The position numbers were made by a program, and so were the translations under genes. A stretch of 64,000 nucleotides of DNA from Microbacterium sp. LWH3-1.2 (GTDB taxonomy: Bacteria > Actinomycetota > Actinomycetes > Actinomycetales > Microbacteriaceae): contig NZ_JBEGIK010000001.1 of assembly GCF_040675855.1 (NCBI RefSeq), positions 1,302,001-1,366,000 on the forward strand, written 5' to 3'. This document shows, piece by piece, positions 16,249-25,187 of this stretch (position 1 is its first letter; each line of letters begins with the position of its first letter). A model generated the notes under the pieces. That model had not been told where the DNA came from. It saw nothing but the letters and a program-made list of their open reading frames with translations, and ran no database searches.

Positions 16249-17802
16249 TCAGTTGTTCTGGGGGAAGCCGAGGTTGATGCCGCCGTGGCTGGCGGGGTCG
16301 AGCCAGCGGCTGGTGATGGCCTTCTCGCGGGTGAAGAAGTCGAATCCGTGGACGCCGTAGGCTTTCGCGTCGCCGAACAGGGAGGCCTTCCAGCCGCCGA
16401 AGGAGTGGTAGGCGACGGGGACGGGGATGGGCACGTTGATGCCGATCATGCCGACCTGCACCTCGTTCTGGAACCGGCGGGCGGCACCGCCGTCGTTGGT
16501 GAAGATCGCGGTGCCGTTGCCGAACTGGCCACTGTTGATCAGGTCGAGGCCCTCGTCGTAGGAGGCGACGCGCACGACGGACAGCACCGGCCCGAAGATC
16601 TCCTCCTGGTAGGCGCGGCTGGTGGTGGGGATCTCGTCGATCAGGGTGGGGCCGAAGAAGAACCCGCCCTCATGTCCGTCCACCGTGTAGCCACGGCCGT
16701 CGACGACGATGGTGGCACCATCGGCTTCGGCGATGTCGACATAGGAGGACACCTTGTCACGGTGGATGTCGGTGATCAGCGGCCCCATGTCCGGCTCGAC
16801 ACCGTCCACCCCCGCCCCGTTGCCGATCTTGAGCGTGCCGATGCGGTCGGCGATCTTCGCGATAAGCTCGTCCGCGACCGGCTCGACGGCGAGGACCACG
16901 CTGATGGCCATGCAGCGTTCCCCGGCGGCACCGTACCCGGCGTTCACCGCCTGGTCGGCGACCAGGTCCAGGTCCGCGTCCGGCAGCACCAGCATGTGGT
17001 TCTTCGCACCGCCCAGCGCCTGCACCCGCTTGCCGTGCTTGGAGGCGGTCTCGTAGATGTACTGCGCGATCGGCGTGGACCCGACGAACGAGATCGACTG
17101 CACCACCGGGCTCGTCAGCAGCCCGTCCACGGCCAGCTTGTCGCCCTGCAGCACCGTGAACACGCCGTCGGGGAGCCCGGCTTCCTGCCACAGCTCCGCC
17201 AGCCACAGCGCCGCCGACGGGTCCTTCTCACTGGGCTTGAGGATCACCGCGTTGCCCGCGGCGATCGCGATCGGCACGAACCACAGCGGCACCATCACCG
17301 GGAAGTTGAACGGCGAGATCACCCCCACCACCCCCAGCGGCTGCTTCAGCGAGTACACATCGATCCCGGTCGACGCGTTCTCACTGAACGCACCCTTGAT
17401 CAGATGCGGGAACCCGCACGCCAGCTCCACCACCTCTTGACCGCGCAGGATCTCACCCATCGCGTCCGAGAGCACCTTGCCGTGCTCCGCGGTCACGATC
17501 TCCGCCAACTCGCCCTTGCGGGCGTTCAGCAGCTCCCGGAAGGCGAACAACACCGACTGACGCTTCGCGATCGAGAACTCCTTCCACACCCGGAACCCGG
17601 CCTCGGCCGACGCGATCGCCCCGTCGATCTCCGCCTCATCCGCGAGGGCCACCCGCGCCGAGACCGCGCCCGTGGCGGGGTTGTACACCGGCGCCGTCCG
17701 ACCCGACGACGACGCATGCTCGGCCCCGTCGATCCAATGCGAGATGACGCGGACGTCGGCGTCGGCGCCGGTCATGGCGACGGAGGTGTCGGTGATGCTC
17801 AT
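16249..17802 (-). CDS. mmsA: CoA-acylating methylmalonate-semialdehyde dehydrogenase, copy 1
   Basis: Aldehyde dehydrogenase superfamily enzyme of 517 residues. Catalytic Cys297 is in GAAGERCMAISVV, and the GxxxxG NAD-binding region is SFVGSTPIAQYIYE. The family converts malonate semialdehyde or methylmalonate semialdehyde plus CoA and NAD to acetyl-CoA or propionyl-CoA with CO2 release. It is transcribed with the downstream class III aminotransferase, giving a beta-alanine-like amine to acetyl-CoA route, and is divergent from a PucR regulator. The C-terminal 90 residues are almost identical to the second copy at 45475-46992. Confidence 0.92.
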   Translation of the reverse strand: MSITDTSVAMTGADADVRVISHWIDGAEHASSSGRTAPVYNPATGAVSARVALADEAEIDGAIASAEAGFRVWKEFSIAKRQSVLFAFRELLNARKGELAEIVTAEHGKVLSDAMGEILRGQEVVELACGFPHLIKGAFSENASTGIDVYSLKQPLGVVGVISPFNFPVMVPLWFVPIAIAAGNAVILKPSEKDPSAALWLAELWQEAGLPDGVFTVLQGDKLAVDGLLTSPVVQSISFVGSTPIAQYIYETASKHGKRVQALGGAKNHMLVLPDADLDLVADQAVNAGYGAAGERCMAISVVLAVEPVADELIAKIADRIGTLKIGNGAGVDGVEPDMGPLITDIHRDKVSSYVDIAEADGATIVVDGRGYTVDGHEGGFFFGPTLIDEIPTTSRAYQEEIFGPVLSVVRVASYDEGLDLINSGQFGNGTAIFTNDGGAARRFQNEVQVGMIGINVPIPVPVAYHSFGGWKASLFGDAKAYGVHGFDFFTREKAITSRWLDPASHGGINLGFPQNN

Positions 17803-17891
17803 GGGAGTTCCTTCTCGGAGTCGGACAGATCGTGCGGCGATCCTCTAGGCTTGGCATGTCCCAGCCTGTCAGAGAAGAAGGGGCGACCACG

Positions 17892-19553
17892 GTGCCTGAC
17901 CGTCGCGAAGATCGGACGATCCACACGGATCGTCCGGCAGATCGATCCGCAGATGAAATCCTCCCGACCGTGCGCGATGTGATCGCGCTGGACGCGGTCG
18001 CGCAGGGTGTTCCCGAAGTGCTCGTCGGCGACGACGCGCTCGATGCGCGCGTGCGATGGCTGCACGTGTCCGACAGCGCGGGCGTCGCGCGCCTGCTGAA
18101 CGGCGGCGAACTGCTGCTGTCGACCGGCTCGTCGTGGCCGATCGAGCCCGCCGAGCTGCGTCGGTTCATCGACGAGCTCGCTGACGCAGGACTCTCCGGC
18201 CTCGTGCTCGAACTGGGTACGCACTATCGCTACGTCCCCGCCGTGGTCGTGGAGGCTGCTCGCGACCGCGGCCTCGCCCTCGTCGTGCTCCACCGCGAGC
18301 TCAAGTTCGTCACGGTCACCGAGGCAGTCCACAGTCGCATCATCACAGGGCAGACCGACGCGCTGCGCGCCCGCGACGAGGTGCGCGAGCGCTTCACGGC
18401 GCTGGTGCTGCGCGGATCGCCCGCGGACTTCATCGTCCACCAGCTCGCGCAGACCCTCGGCGCGCCCATCGTGCTCGAGAACCTGGCCTACGAGGTCGTG
18501 GCCTCAGAGGTTCCCCTCGCGATGGAGGAGGAGCTCTTCACCGAGTGGGAGCTCCGGTCGCGCTCCGCCCACCGGCGTTGCGAGCAGCGCCGCGAGCGTG
18601 GCATCCCGGCCGGCGCGGACGACTGGCTGATCGTCCCGGTCGAGGCACGCGGCATCCGCTGGGGGAATCTCATCGCGCTGCCCGGGCCCGAGCACGCTGC
18701 GGGGCGCATGGCCGTGCTCGAGCAGGGTGCGATCGCCCTCGCGGTCGGCCGGCTCGCAGACGGCGATGCCGACGAATGGGCGCGTATCGGCCGGCGTCGT
18801 CTGGTGGATGGGCTGCTCGCCGGGCGCTTCGCCGGTGTCGGCGGCGCCGCCGCTCGTCTTGAGGCCGCCGGCCTTCCGTTACGAGGGGCCAAGCTTTACG
18901 GACTGGTCGTGTCGGGAGCCCCGGTCGCAGTGGAGCGAGCGGATGCTGCGGCCCGTACCCTGCGAGGGCGCGCGCTTGCGGGCTCGGCGCCTGCGGGTGT
19001 CGCCGCCCCCGCGGCGACGATGCTGGTCTCGTTGCCGCCGGACGCCGTGTTCGACGATGCCGCCGTGGTCGATTTCGTGCGCGCGCTCGTCGACGCCGGC
19101 GACGTGGAGCGCGTGACGGTGTCAGTGGGACGCGGTGCCGAAGGCATCGACGCCGCGCTCGCCTCGGTGCACGAGGCGGTGGATCTCGCGGGCGGCCGAC
19201 GGCGTCGCCCGGGACGCGGTCCGCATCTGCGTCGCGCCGAGAACCGCCCGCTCGTGCAGTTGGTGACCGCCCTGCGCGACGACCACCGCGTGCTCGAGCA
19301 CGGCGAGCGGATGCTGGCCCCGCTGATCTCCTACGACCTGTCTCGGTCGGGCGACCTGCTCGACGTTCTCGAGGCGATGCTCGCTCACCCGGGCAACCGC
19401 ACGGCGGCGGCCGGAGCATCGCATCTGTCCCGGTCTGTGTTCTATCAGCGGATCGCCCTCATCGAGGAGCTGCTCGGCTCCGATCTCGACGACGGTGAGA
19501 CTCAGACCGCGCTGCACCTCGCGCTGCTGGTGCGGAGGTCGGCAGGACGCTGA
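17892..19553 (+). CDS. PucR family transcriptional regulator
   Basis: Regulator of 553 residues from GTG 17892 (AGAAGGGG site eight bases upstream). An N-terminal PucR sensory domain starts near TVRDVIALDAVAQG, a GGDEF-like middle region follows, and the C-terminal HTH_30 domain has TAAAGASHLSRSVFYQRIA. PucR proteins usually activate purine, allantoin, amine or GABA catabolic genes. The start is uncertain: ATG 17856 and GTG 17970 are alternatives, and a 24-bp palindrome lies between 17892 and 17970. It is divergent from the dehydrogenase gene it probably controls. Confidence 0.88.
   Translation: MPDRREDRTIHTDRPADRSADEILPTVRDVIALDAVAQGVPEVLVGDDALDARVRWLHVSDSAGVARLLNGGELLLSTGSSWPIEPAELRRFIDELADAGLSGLVLELGTHYRYVPAVVVEAARDRGLALVVLHRELKFVTVTEAVHSRIITGQTDALRARDEVRERFTALVLRGSPADFIVHQLAQTLGAPIVLENLAYEVVASEVPLAMEEELFTEWELRSRSAHRRCEQRRERGIPAGADDWLIVPVEARGIRWGNLIALPGPEHAAGRMAVLEQGAIALAVGRLADGDADEWARIGRRRLVDGLLAGRFAGVGGAAARLEAAGLPLRGAKLYGLVVSGAPVAVERADAAARTLRGRALAGSAPAGVAAPAATMLVSLPPDAVFDDAAVVDFVRALVDAGDVERVTVSVGRGAEGIDAALASVHEAVDLAGGRRRRPGRGPHLRRAENRPLVQLVTALRDDHRVLEHGERMLAPLISYDLSRSGDLLDVLEAMLAHPGNRTAAAGASHLSRSVFYQRIALIEELLGSDLDDGETQTALHLALLVRRSAGR
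17913..17936. promoter_or_regulatory. Candidate PucR operator palindrome
   Basis: Perfect inverted repeat CGGACGATCC-ACAC-GGATCGTCCG. It falls inside the coding region if PucR starts at 17892, or in its leader if it starts at 17970. A related half-site CGGACAGATCGT lies at 17822-17833, at the dehydrogenase promoter. Confidence 0.5.
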
Positions 19554-19558
19554 AGGGC

Positions 19559-19888
19559 TCAGCCGGCGATGTAGACCTTGCGCAGTGTCTCGGTCACCGT
19601 CCAGACCGTGCGCATCCCGGCCGTCAGGCGTACCACCGACCCCGCGCGGAGCTCGATCGGCTCGAGTGCCAGATCATCGAACGACACCGTCGCCGAGCCG
19701 GAGAGCACGACGAAGACCTCGTCCGTCTCGACGTCGGTCGACGTGCCGGGCGTGTGCTCCCACACCCCGATGGTCTCGGTCAGCTCGGCGTGGCCGGTCG
19801 CCGGGGTGCCCTCCACCACCTGGTCGGCGGGCAGCGGTTCCAGGTCGAGTGCGAGGGACGCGGCATCCGTCACGATTGCGGGGTTCAC
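19559..19888 (-). CDS. Cupin domain protein
   Basis: Single-domain cupin of 109 residues: strands GVWEHTPGTSTDVETDEVFV and VVRLTAGMRTVWTV make up the double-stranded beta-helix core. The usual HxH metal motif is replaced by acidic and Thr residues, so metal binding is doubtful. The GTG start overlaps the stop of the FAD oxidoreductase gene by four bases, so it is translationally coupled and may act with that enzyme. The family is often found beside amine oxidases and enamine-processing enzymes. Confidence 0.82.
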   Translation of the reverse strand: MNPAIVTDAASLALDLEPLPADQVVEGTPATGHAELTETIGVWEHTPGTSTDVETDEVFVVLSGSATVSFDDLALEPIELRAGSVVRLTAGMRTVWTVTETLRKVYIAG

Positions 19889-21357
19889 GAGTCGAATCCC
19901 AGGCCCAGCGCATCGAGCGTCTTCAGCAGGAGGTTGCGCTTGCCCTTGTTGTGGTCGGCACGGTCGAGCGACCAGCGGGTCGCGTTGATGCCCATCGACG
20001 CGGCGGGCTCGGGCGGGAACGGGAGCGGCCGCTTGCGGACCATCTCGAGCTCTGTGCGTTCGTTCTTGACGCCGTCGAGCAGATCGAGCATGACCTCGCC
20101 GGCGAAGCGGGTCGATCCGACGCCGAGTCCCGTGAAGCCCGCGGCGTACGCGACGCGGCGGTCCCGGGCGGTGCCGAAGAACGCCGTGAACTGGGTCGAC
20201 GTGTCGATCGCTCCGGCCCACTGGTGCGTGAAGCGCAACCCTTCGAGCTGCGGGAAGGTGGTGAAGAAATGACTCGCGAGCTTGGCCCAGGTCTCGGGCC
20301 GGTTCTCGTACTCGGCGTTCATCTTGCGGCCGTACCGGTAGATCGCGTCGTAGCCGCCGAACAGGATCCGGTTGTCCTTGGTGATCCGGTAGTAGTGGAA
20401 CTGGTTCGCCATGTCGCCGATTCCCTGGCGGTCTTGCCAGCCGATCGAGTCGACCTGCGCGCCGGTGAGCGGCTCCGTCATGAGCACGTAGTCGTAGACG
20501 GGGACCGTCATGAGCCGGTTGCGCTTGATGAGCGACGGGAAGACGTTCGTGCCGAGCGCAGCATGGGACGCCTCCACCCGCCCGTCGGGGGTGATCACGA
20601 CCACACCGGGTCCGCTCGTGTCGAGCCCGGTCACGTGCGAGCGCTCGAAGATCACGACGCCACGCTCCTCGCAGACGCGAGCGAGCTCGGCGGCCATTCG
20701 CGCGGGGTGGACCATGCCGCACGCGTTCTTCTCCCAGACCGCCGCGAGGTACGTGGGGGAGTGGACGGATGCCTGGGCCTCGGCCTGATCGAGATAGACC
20801 ACGCCCTCCTCGCCGTCGGCTGCCCACTCCTTCAGCCACTCCACCTGGTGCGGCTCGACGGCCGGAGCGAGCTGTCCCGTGCGTTCGAACTGGAAGTCCA
20901 TGCCGAATCGGGCCTCGGACGCCTCGATCGCATCCAGGTTCTCATGGCCCAGGCGGTCGAGGGTCGGCATCTCCTTCGGCCAGCGGGCCATGCCGTTCTC
21001 GTGGCCGTGGGTGAGACTGGCCTCGCAGAATCCGCCGTTGCGACCGGACGCTGCCCACCCGATGCGCTGCGCCTCGACGACGACGACCTTCGCGTCGGGG
21101 TCGCGCTCGGTCGCGAGAAGCGCCGTCCACAGCCCGGTGTAGCCGCCGCCGACGACGACCAGGTCGGCGCGGTGCGTGCCGACGAGCGCGGGTCGATCGG
21201 GCAGGAGGCTGTCGGGAAGGTCGTCGCGCCAGAACACCGAGTGCCTCGCCTGGGCGAGGGAGTGCTGGACGACGGATGCTGCCGGCCGCTGTCGTTCGAA
21301 GACGGTCGTGCCCACGGTTATCAACTCCGATGCGGTGTGTGGTGCTCCCATCCTCAC
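19885..21357 (-). CDS. FAD-dependent amine/amino-acid oxidoreductase (DAO family)
   Basis: Flavoprotein of 490 residues. The dinucleotide-binding motif VVVGGGYTGLWTALLATERD begins near residue 67, with the FAD ribose acid at the end of the second strand (VVVVEAQ). A second FAD contact is GAIDTSTQFTAF, and the C-terminal glycine-rich turn is GFTGLGVGSTRFAGEVM. It resembles gamma-glutamylputrescine oxidase (PuuB-like) and related amine dehydrogenases. It is coupled to a cupin and lies beside a polyamine-type transporter, which supports an amine substrate. An ATG two codons in (21351) is an alternative start. Confidence 0.88.
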   Translation of the reverse strand: MRMGAPHTASELITVGTTVFERQRPAASVVQHSLAQARHSVFWRDDLPDSLLPDRPALVGTHRADLVVVGGGYTGLWTALLATERDPDAKVVVVEAQRIGWAASGRNGGFCEASLTHGHENGMARWPKEMPTLDRLGHENLDAIEASEARFGMDFQFERTGQLAPAVEPHQVEWLKEWAADGEEGVVYLDQAEAQASVHSPTYLAAVWEKNACGMVHPARMAAELARVCEERGVVIFERSHVTGLDTSGPGVVVITPDGRVEASHAALGTNVFPSLIKRNRLMTVPVYDYVLMTEPLTGAQVDSIGWQDRQGIGDMANQFHYYRITKDNRILFGGYDAIYRYGRKMNAEYENRPETWAKLASHFFTTFPQLEGLRFTHQWAGAIDTSTQFTAFFGTARDRRVAYAAGFTGLGVGSTRFAGEVMLDLLDGVKNERTELEMVRKRPLPFPPEPAASMGINATRWSLDRADHNKGKRNLLLKTLDALGLGFDS

Positions 21358-21396
21358 CCGTCGGCCGAGTCGATGCAGGCCCTCCGTGTCGGAAGT

Positions 21397-21414
21397 TGTC
21401 CGGCGGGCCGGACA
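21397..21414. promoter_or_regulatory. Palindrome upstream of FAD oxidoreductase
   Basis: TGTCCGGC-GG-GCCGGACA, perfect 8-bp arms, 40 bases upstream of the oxidoreductase start in the 70-base gap after the isochorismatase-like gene. The CCGGACA half resembles the GGAC halves near pucR. Confidence 0.45.
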
Positions 21415-21427
21415 GGTTGTCGTGGCG

Positions 21428-21985
21428 TCAGCCGGTGACGAGCTCGCCGATCAGCGCATCGACGTCGGCGACGCGGGCGTACGTGCCGTCGAGCGCCGCC
21501 ATGAAGGCGAGGTGCACCTGCGCGCCCGGTACGGTGCGGCCGTCGTAGGCGAGGTCGGGCGCGGCGCACGCATCCTGTGCGACCGCGATGCGGAAGCCGA
21601 GATCGGACGCCGCGCGCACGGTGGCGTCGACGCACATGCTCGACATCATGCCGGCCACGACGATCTCGTCGGCATCCGCTGCACGCAGCAGCGACTCGAG
21701 CCCGGTGCCCAGGAACGCGTTCGGCTCGTGCTTGACGACGACGTGCTCCTCGCCGTCGGGCGCGACACGCGGATCGAATTCGACGCCGGGGGTTCCGGAG
21801 GCGAAGAAGGCGGCATCCGGTCCGTCCCACACGTGCTGCACGTGCACGACACGCTCACCCGACGTACGGAATCCCGCGAGCAGTCGCGCGGCGGCATCGG
21901 CGGCGGCATCCGGGTCGACGAGCGGATGCCGCCCTCCCGGAAAGTAGTCGCGCTGGATGTCGATGAGGAGCAGGAGCCGGGTCAC
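21428..21985 (-). CDS. Isochorismatase-like cysteine hydrolase
   Basis: Cysteine hydrolase of 185 residues. The catalytic triad is visible: Asp9 in LLIDIQRDYFPGG, a Lys in VVVKHEPNAFLGT and the nucleophile Cys in GMMSSMCVDATVRA, preceded by the usual cis-peptide region. Family members hydrolyse isochorismate, nicotinamide or N-carbamoyl amides. Its neighbours are polyamine-transport and amine-oxidase genes, so an amide of a polyamine metabolite is possible but not shown. Confidence 0.88.
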   Translation of the reverse strand: MTRLLLLIDIQRDYFPGGRHPLVDPDAAADAAARLLAGFRTSGERVVHVQHVWDGPDAAFFASGTPGVEFDPRVAPDGEEHVVVKHEPNAFLGTGLESLLRAADADEIVVAGMMSSMCVDATVRAASDLGFRIAVAQDACAAPDLAYDGRTVPGAQVHLAFMAALDGTYARVADVDALIGELVTG

Positions 21986-22013
21986 CGCAACAGCATAGGG
22001 TCGTGCAACCGGA

Positions 22014-22934
22014 TCAGCCGCCCGTCATCGTGCGGGCGATCTGCGTCGCGGAATCGCCCGCACGCTTGAGCACGAGTGCCACCAGAGCGAGGGCGACGAG
22101 GGTCAGGACGAGCATGATCGTCGACACCGCGGCGATCTCGGGGCGCAGACCGGTCCGCAGCGCACTCAGCACATAGACGGGCCACGGCGTCGTGCCCGAC
22201 ACCTGCACGAACGCGGCCACGATCGTGTTGTCGAGACTCAGCGTGAACGCCAGCAGGAAGCCGGCGAGCACCGCGGGCATCGCGAGGGCGAGCGTGACCC
22301 GGCGGAAGGTGGTGAACGGCTTGGCGTAGAGATCGGCGGAGGCCTCTTCCAGCTGAGCGTCCTGACCCACCAGCCGGGCGCGCACGATGTACGACACCAC
22401 CGCTGTCGCGAACAGTGACGAGCCCACCGACAGGCGTACGATGCCGTCGTTGAACATCGTCATGCCGAGGTCTTGTCCGAGGAACACCAGGAACGGGAGC
22501 AGGGCGACCGCGTCGACGATCTCGGGGGTCACCGACACCAGGAGCAGGAGCCCGAGGAACCACCACACCCATTTGCCGGGATGCCGTGCCATGGCGATGC
22601 CCGCAAGGGTCCCCAGGACCGTCGCGATGATCGCCGCGATCAGCGCGGTGATGAGCGACACCCTCACGGCGTTCTGGATCGCCGGCTTCACGAGGATCGA
22701 ACCGAAGGCGTCGAAGCCGAAGCCGTCCCACACCGCCAGCAGGCGGCCGGTGTTGAACGAGTGGACGACGATCACGATGATCGGCAGGAACAGGAAGAGC
22801 ATGACGAGCACTCCCCACACGCCGAAGGCGATGTCCGACCACGACCTGTGGGCGCGCCGGCGCGGCGCGGCGCCCCGGCGGTCCTCGTGCGTCCCGGCCT
22901 GCAGGATCGTCTCGGTCTCGGTCTGCGTGGTCAC
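22014..22934 (-). CDS. potC: ABC transporter permease, PotC type
   Basis: Inner-membrane permease of 306 residues with six transmembrane helices and the EAA loop (EEASADLYAKPFTTFRRVTL). It begins at GTG 22934, overlapping the stop of the other permease gene by four bases. It belongs to the spermidine/putrescine (PotBC) class of importers and would form the translocation channel with the neighbouring permease. Confidence 0.88.
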   Translation of the reverse strand: MTTQTETETILQAGTHEDRRGAAPRRRAHRSWSDIAFGVWGVLVMLFLFLPIIVIVVHSFNTGRLLAVWDGFGFDAFGSILVKPAIQNAVRVSLITALIAAIIATVLGTLAGIAMARHPGKWVWWFLGLLLLVSVTPEIVDAVALLPFLVFLGQDLGMTMFNDGIVRLSVGSSLFATAVVSYIVRARLVGQDAQLEEASADLYAKPFTTFRRVTLALAMPAVLAGFLLAFTLSLDNTIVAAFVQVSGTTPWPVYVLSALRTGLRPEIAAVSTIMLVLTLVALALVALVLKRAGDSATQIARTMTGG

Positions 22935-23881
22935 GTCGTCACCTCCAGTGGCGCTGCGGGCGCAGCATCCGTCTCCGCGGTCGCGGGAACCGGCCCCAGG
23001 ACCAGCCGGTTGCGCGAGCGGAACGGCTGCGCGATGAGCCAGATGATCACCGCGCACACCCCGATCGCGACCATGATCAGGAGCATGAGCAGCACGGCCA
23101 TGGCCGATCCGAGGGCCCAGTTCTGCGCGGTCTGGAACTGTCCCGCGACGAGCTGGCCCACCATGTTGCCCTTCGCACCGCCCAGCACCGTCGCGGTGAT
23201 GTAGTCGCCCATCAGCGGGATGAACACCAGCAGGACGCCGGCGACGATGCCCGGCTGCGACAGCGGGAGCGTGACGCGGAAGAACGTCGTGATCTTGCCG
23301 GCGCCCAGGTCCTTGGACGCCTCGCGCAGCGCCGGCCCGACCCGATCGAACGCCACGAACAGCGGGAGGATCATCAGCGGCAGGTAGTTGTACACGACGC
23401 CGATGATCACGGCGGTGCGCGTGTACAGCAGCTCGAGCGGTCCGTCGAGCACGCCGATTCCCTGAAGCAGTGTCGAGAGCCATCCCTCGGGGGCGAGGAT
23501 CACCTGCCAGCCGATGGTCCGGACGAGGAAGTTGGTCCAGAACGGCACGAGGACGAGGGCGATCAGGATGCCGCGGCGCTGCGGCTTGACCTTGAAGGCC
23601 ATCCAGTACGCGACCGGCGCTCCGATCGCGAAGCAGAGCACGGTGCCGATGATCCCCACCCACAGCGTGTTCTGGAACGTCGCGAGGAACGTCGGCGAGA
23701 TGGCCTCGACGTACCGGTCGAACGACAGGATGTCGTTGGCGTGGGTGCCGAACACGCCGGGCTTGTAGCCGAAGCTGAACCACACGACCATCGCGACCGG
23801 TGCGACGAAGAAGACGAGCAGCCACGCCCAGGCAGGGACCGCGAGCGCGGGGCCGACGGCGCCGGTGGCGCGCTTACGCAC
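22931..23881 (-). CDS. potB: ABC transporter permease, PotB type
   Basis: Permease of 316 residues with six membrane helices and an EAA loop (REASKDLGAGKITTFFRVTL). The GTG start at 23881 overlaps the stop of the substrate-binding protein gene by eight bases. Order and family place it with PotC in a polyamine-type ABC importer. Confidence 0.88.
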   Translation of the reverse strand: MRKRATGAVGPALAVPAWAWLLVFFVAPVAMVVWFSFGYKPGVFGTHANDILSFDRYVEAISPTFLATFQNTLWVGIIGTVLCFAIGAPVAYWMAFKVKPQRRGILIALVLVPFWTNFLVRTIGWQVILAPEGWLSTLLQGIGVLDGPLELLYTRTAVIIGVVYNYLPLMILPLFVAFDRVGPALREASKDLGAGKITTFFRVTLPLSQPGIVAGVLLVFIPLMGDYITATVLGGAKGNMVGQLVAGQFQTAQNWALGSAMAVLLMLLIMVAIGVCAVIIWLIAQPFRSRNRLVLGPVPATAETDAAPAAPLEVTT

Positions 23882-25058
23882 CGGCCGCAGCCTTCACCTC
23901 GTTGTAGATCTCCACGCGCGTGCTCAGCGAGTCGTTGATCACCTGCTCGTGCATGCTCTCGAGCTGCTCGGGCGTGAAGAAGATCATGTCGAGACGCTCG
24001 ACCTCGGCGTCCTCGGCCGCAGCCTGCATGTCTTTGCCACCGACGTTGTAGCCGACCCACTCGAGGTTCAGCAGCTGGTTCTCGGGGACCATGGCGAAGT
24101 TGATGAAGGCGTGAGCCGCTTCGGGGTGGGCTGCCCCGGTCGCGATCGCCCAGTTGTCCATCCAGAGCTCGGTCTGCGGGCCGGGCAGCACCCACTGCCA
24201 GCGGTCGGGCTCGGACGACTCCTGGATGCCGAGCCGCGCGTCGCCGTTCCAGGCCATGAGCAGGGCATGGGTGCCCTGCGGGATGGTGTTGGCGCCGGCC
24301 GCGGAATCGAATGCCGCCACGTGGGGGGCGATCTTCTCCACGAGGAAGGCGCGGGCCGCCTCGAGCTCGGCAGGGTCGTCGGTGTTCCAGTCCAGATCGT
24401 TGGCCCAGAAGTACGAACCGACGACGCCCGCAGGGTCGTCCGACATCGCGGTCTTGCCGCTCGCCTCGTTCTGGGCGGCGTCGAAATAGTCGGCCCACGT
24501 GGTCAGTTCGCGGGTGATGACGGTCTTGTCATAGACATAGCCCGTCGTGCCCCACGCCTTGCAGATGGAGTAGTCGTTGCCCGGATCCCATGCGCGGCCG
24601 AGGAACGCCGGGTCCATGTTCGAGAGGTTGGGCAAGAGGTCCTTGTTGAGCTTCTGCAGAAGTCCCTGCTCGATCATCTGCGGAATGAAGACACCCGTGG
24701 GTACGACGATGTCGTAGCCCGATGTCCCCTTCGCGGCGACGAGTTTGGCGATGAGCTCCTCGTTCGATCCGTACGAGTCGAGGGTGACCTTCGGCCCGAG
24801 CTCGGCGGTGAACGCCTCGACGACCTCGGGCGCGTCGTACTCGGCCCATGTGTACACCGACAGGCTGTCCTCGAGGGCGCCGCCGGTCGCCTGAGGGGCG
24901 GGGGAGCCGCTGCCGCCGGGAGCGCAGGCGGCCAGCACGGTGGCGCCGCCGGCCAGCGCGGCGAGACTCAGGAACCGCCGACGCGACAGCTCGCGCGCGA
25001 TGAGGGGCGCGACGCCCTCGGGAGCGAGGATGCGGAGCGGGGTACGAGGCTGAGTCAT
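23874..25058 (-). CDS. potD: Polyamine-type ABC substrate-binding lipoprotein, Tat signal
   Basis: Periplasmic-binding-fold protein of 394 residues. The N terminus has a twin-arginine motif SRRRFLSL (residues 25-32), a hydrophobic stretch and a lipobox ending at Cys45 (TVLAACAPGG), so it is probably exported folded and lipid-anchored outside the membrane. The mature part matches spermidine/putrescine-binding proteins (LSVYTWAEYDAPEVVEAF; GYDIVVPTGVFIPQMIEQG). It precedes the two permease genes and is transcribed after the ATPase. Confidence 0.9.
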   Translation of the reverse strand: MTQPRTPLRILAPEGVAPLIARELSRRRFLSLAALAGGATVLAACAPGGSGSPAPQATGGALEDSLSVYTWAEYDAPEVVEAFTAELGPKVTLDSYGSNEELIAKLVAAKGTSGYDIVVPTGVFIPQMIEQGLLQKLNKDLLPNLSNMDPAFLGRAWDPGNDYSICKAWGTTGYVYDKTVITRELTTWADYFDAAQNEASGKTAMSDDPAGVVGSYFWANDLDWNTDDPAELEAARAFLVEKIAPHVAAFDSAAGANTIPQGTHALLMAWNGDARLGIQESSEPDRWQWVLPGPQTELWMDNWAIATGAAHPEAAHAFINFAMVPENQLLNLEWVGYNVGGKDMQAAAEDAEVERLDMIFFTPEQLESMHEQVINDSLSTRVEIYNEVKAAAGA

Positions 25059-25187
25059 CGGGTACTCCTGGATTCGAGAACGGGAGCCGTGCGAGCGGAT
25101 GCTGCGGCTACGTGCGGGCGTCGGACTGGGGGTCGTGCGGGTGGTGCGTCGGGCAAGCGGGTCGTGCGGCGGGTGCGGATGGTGCGG

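Noticed and set aside
14653-17982. Open frame of about 1100 codons opposite the aminotransferase and dehydrogenase genes
   Set aside because: It is antisense to two strongly supported enzymes and has no recognisable domain or start signal.
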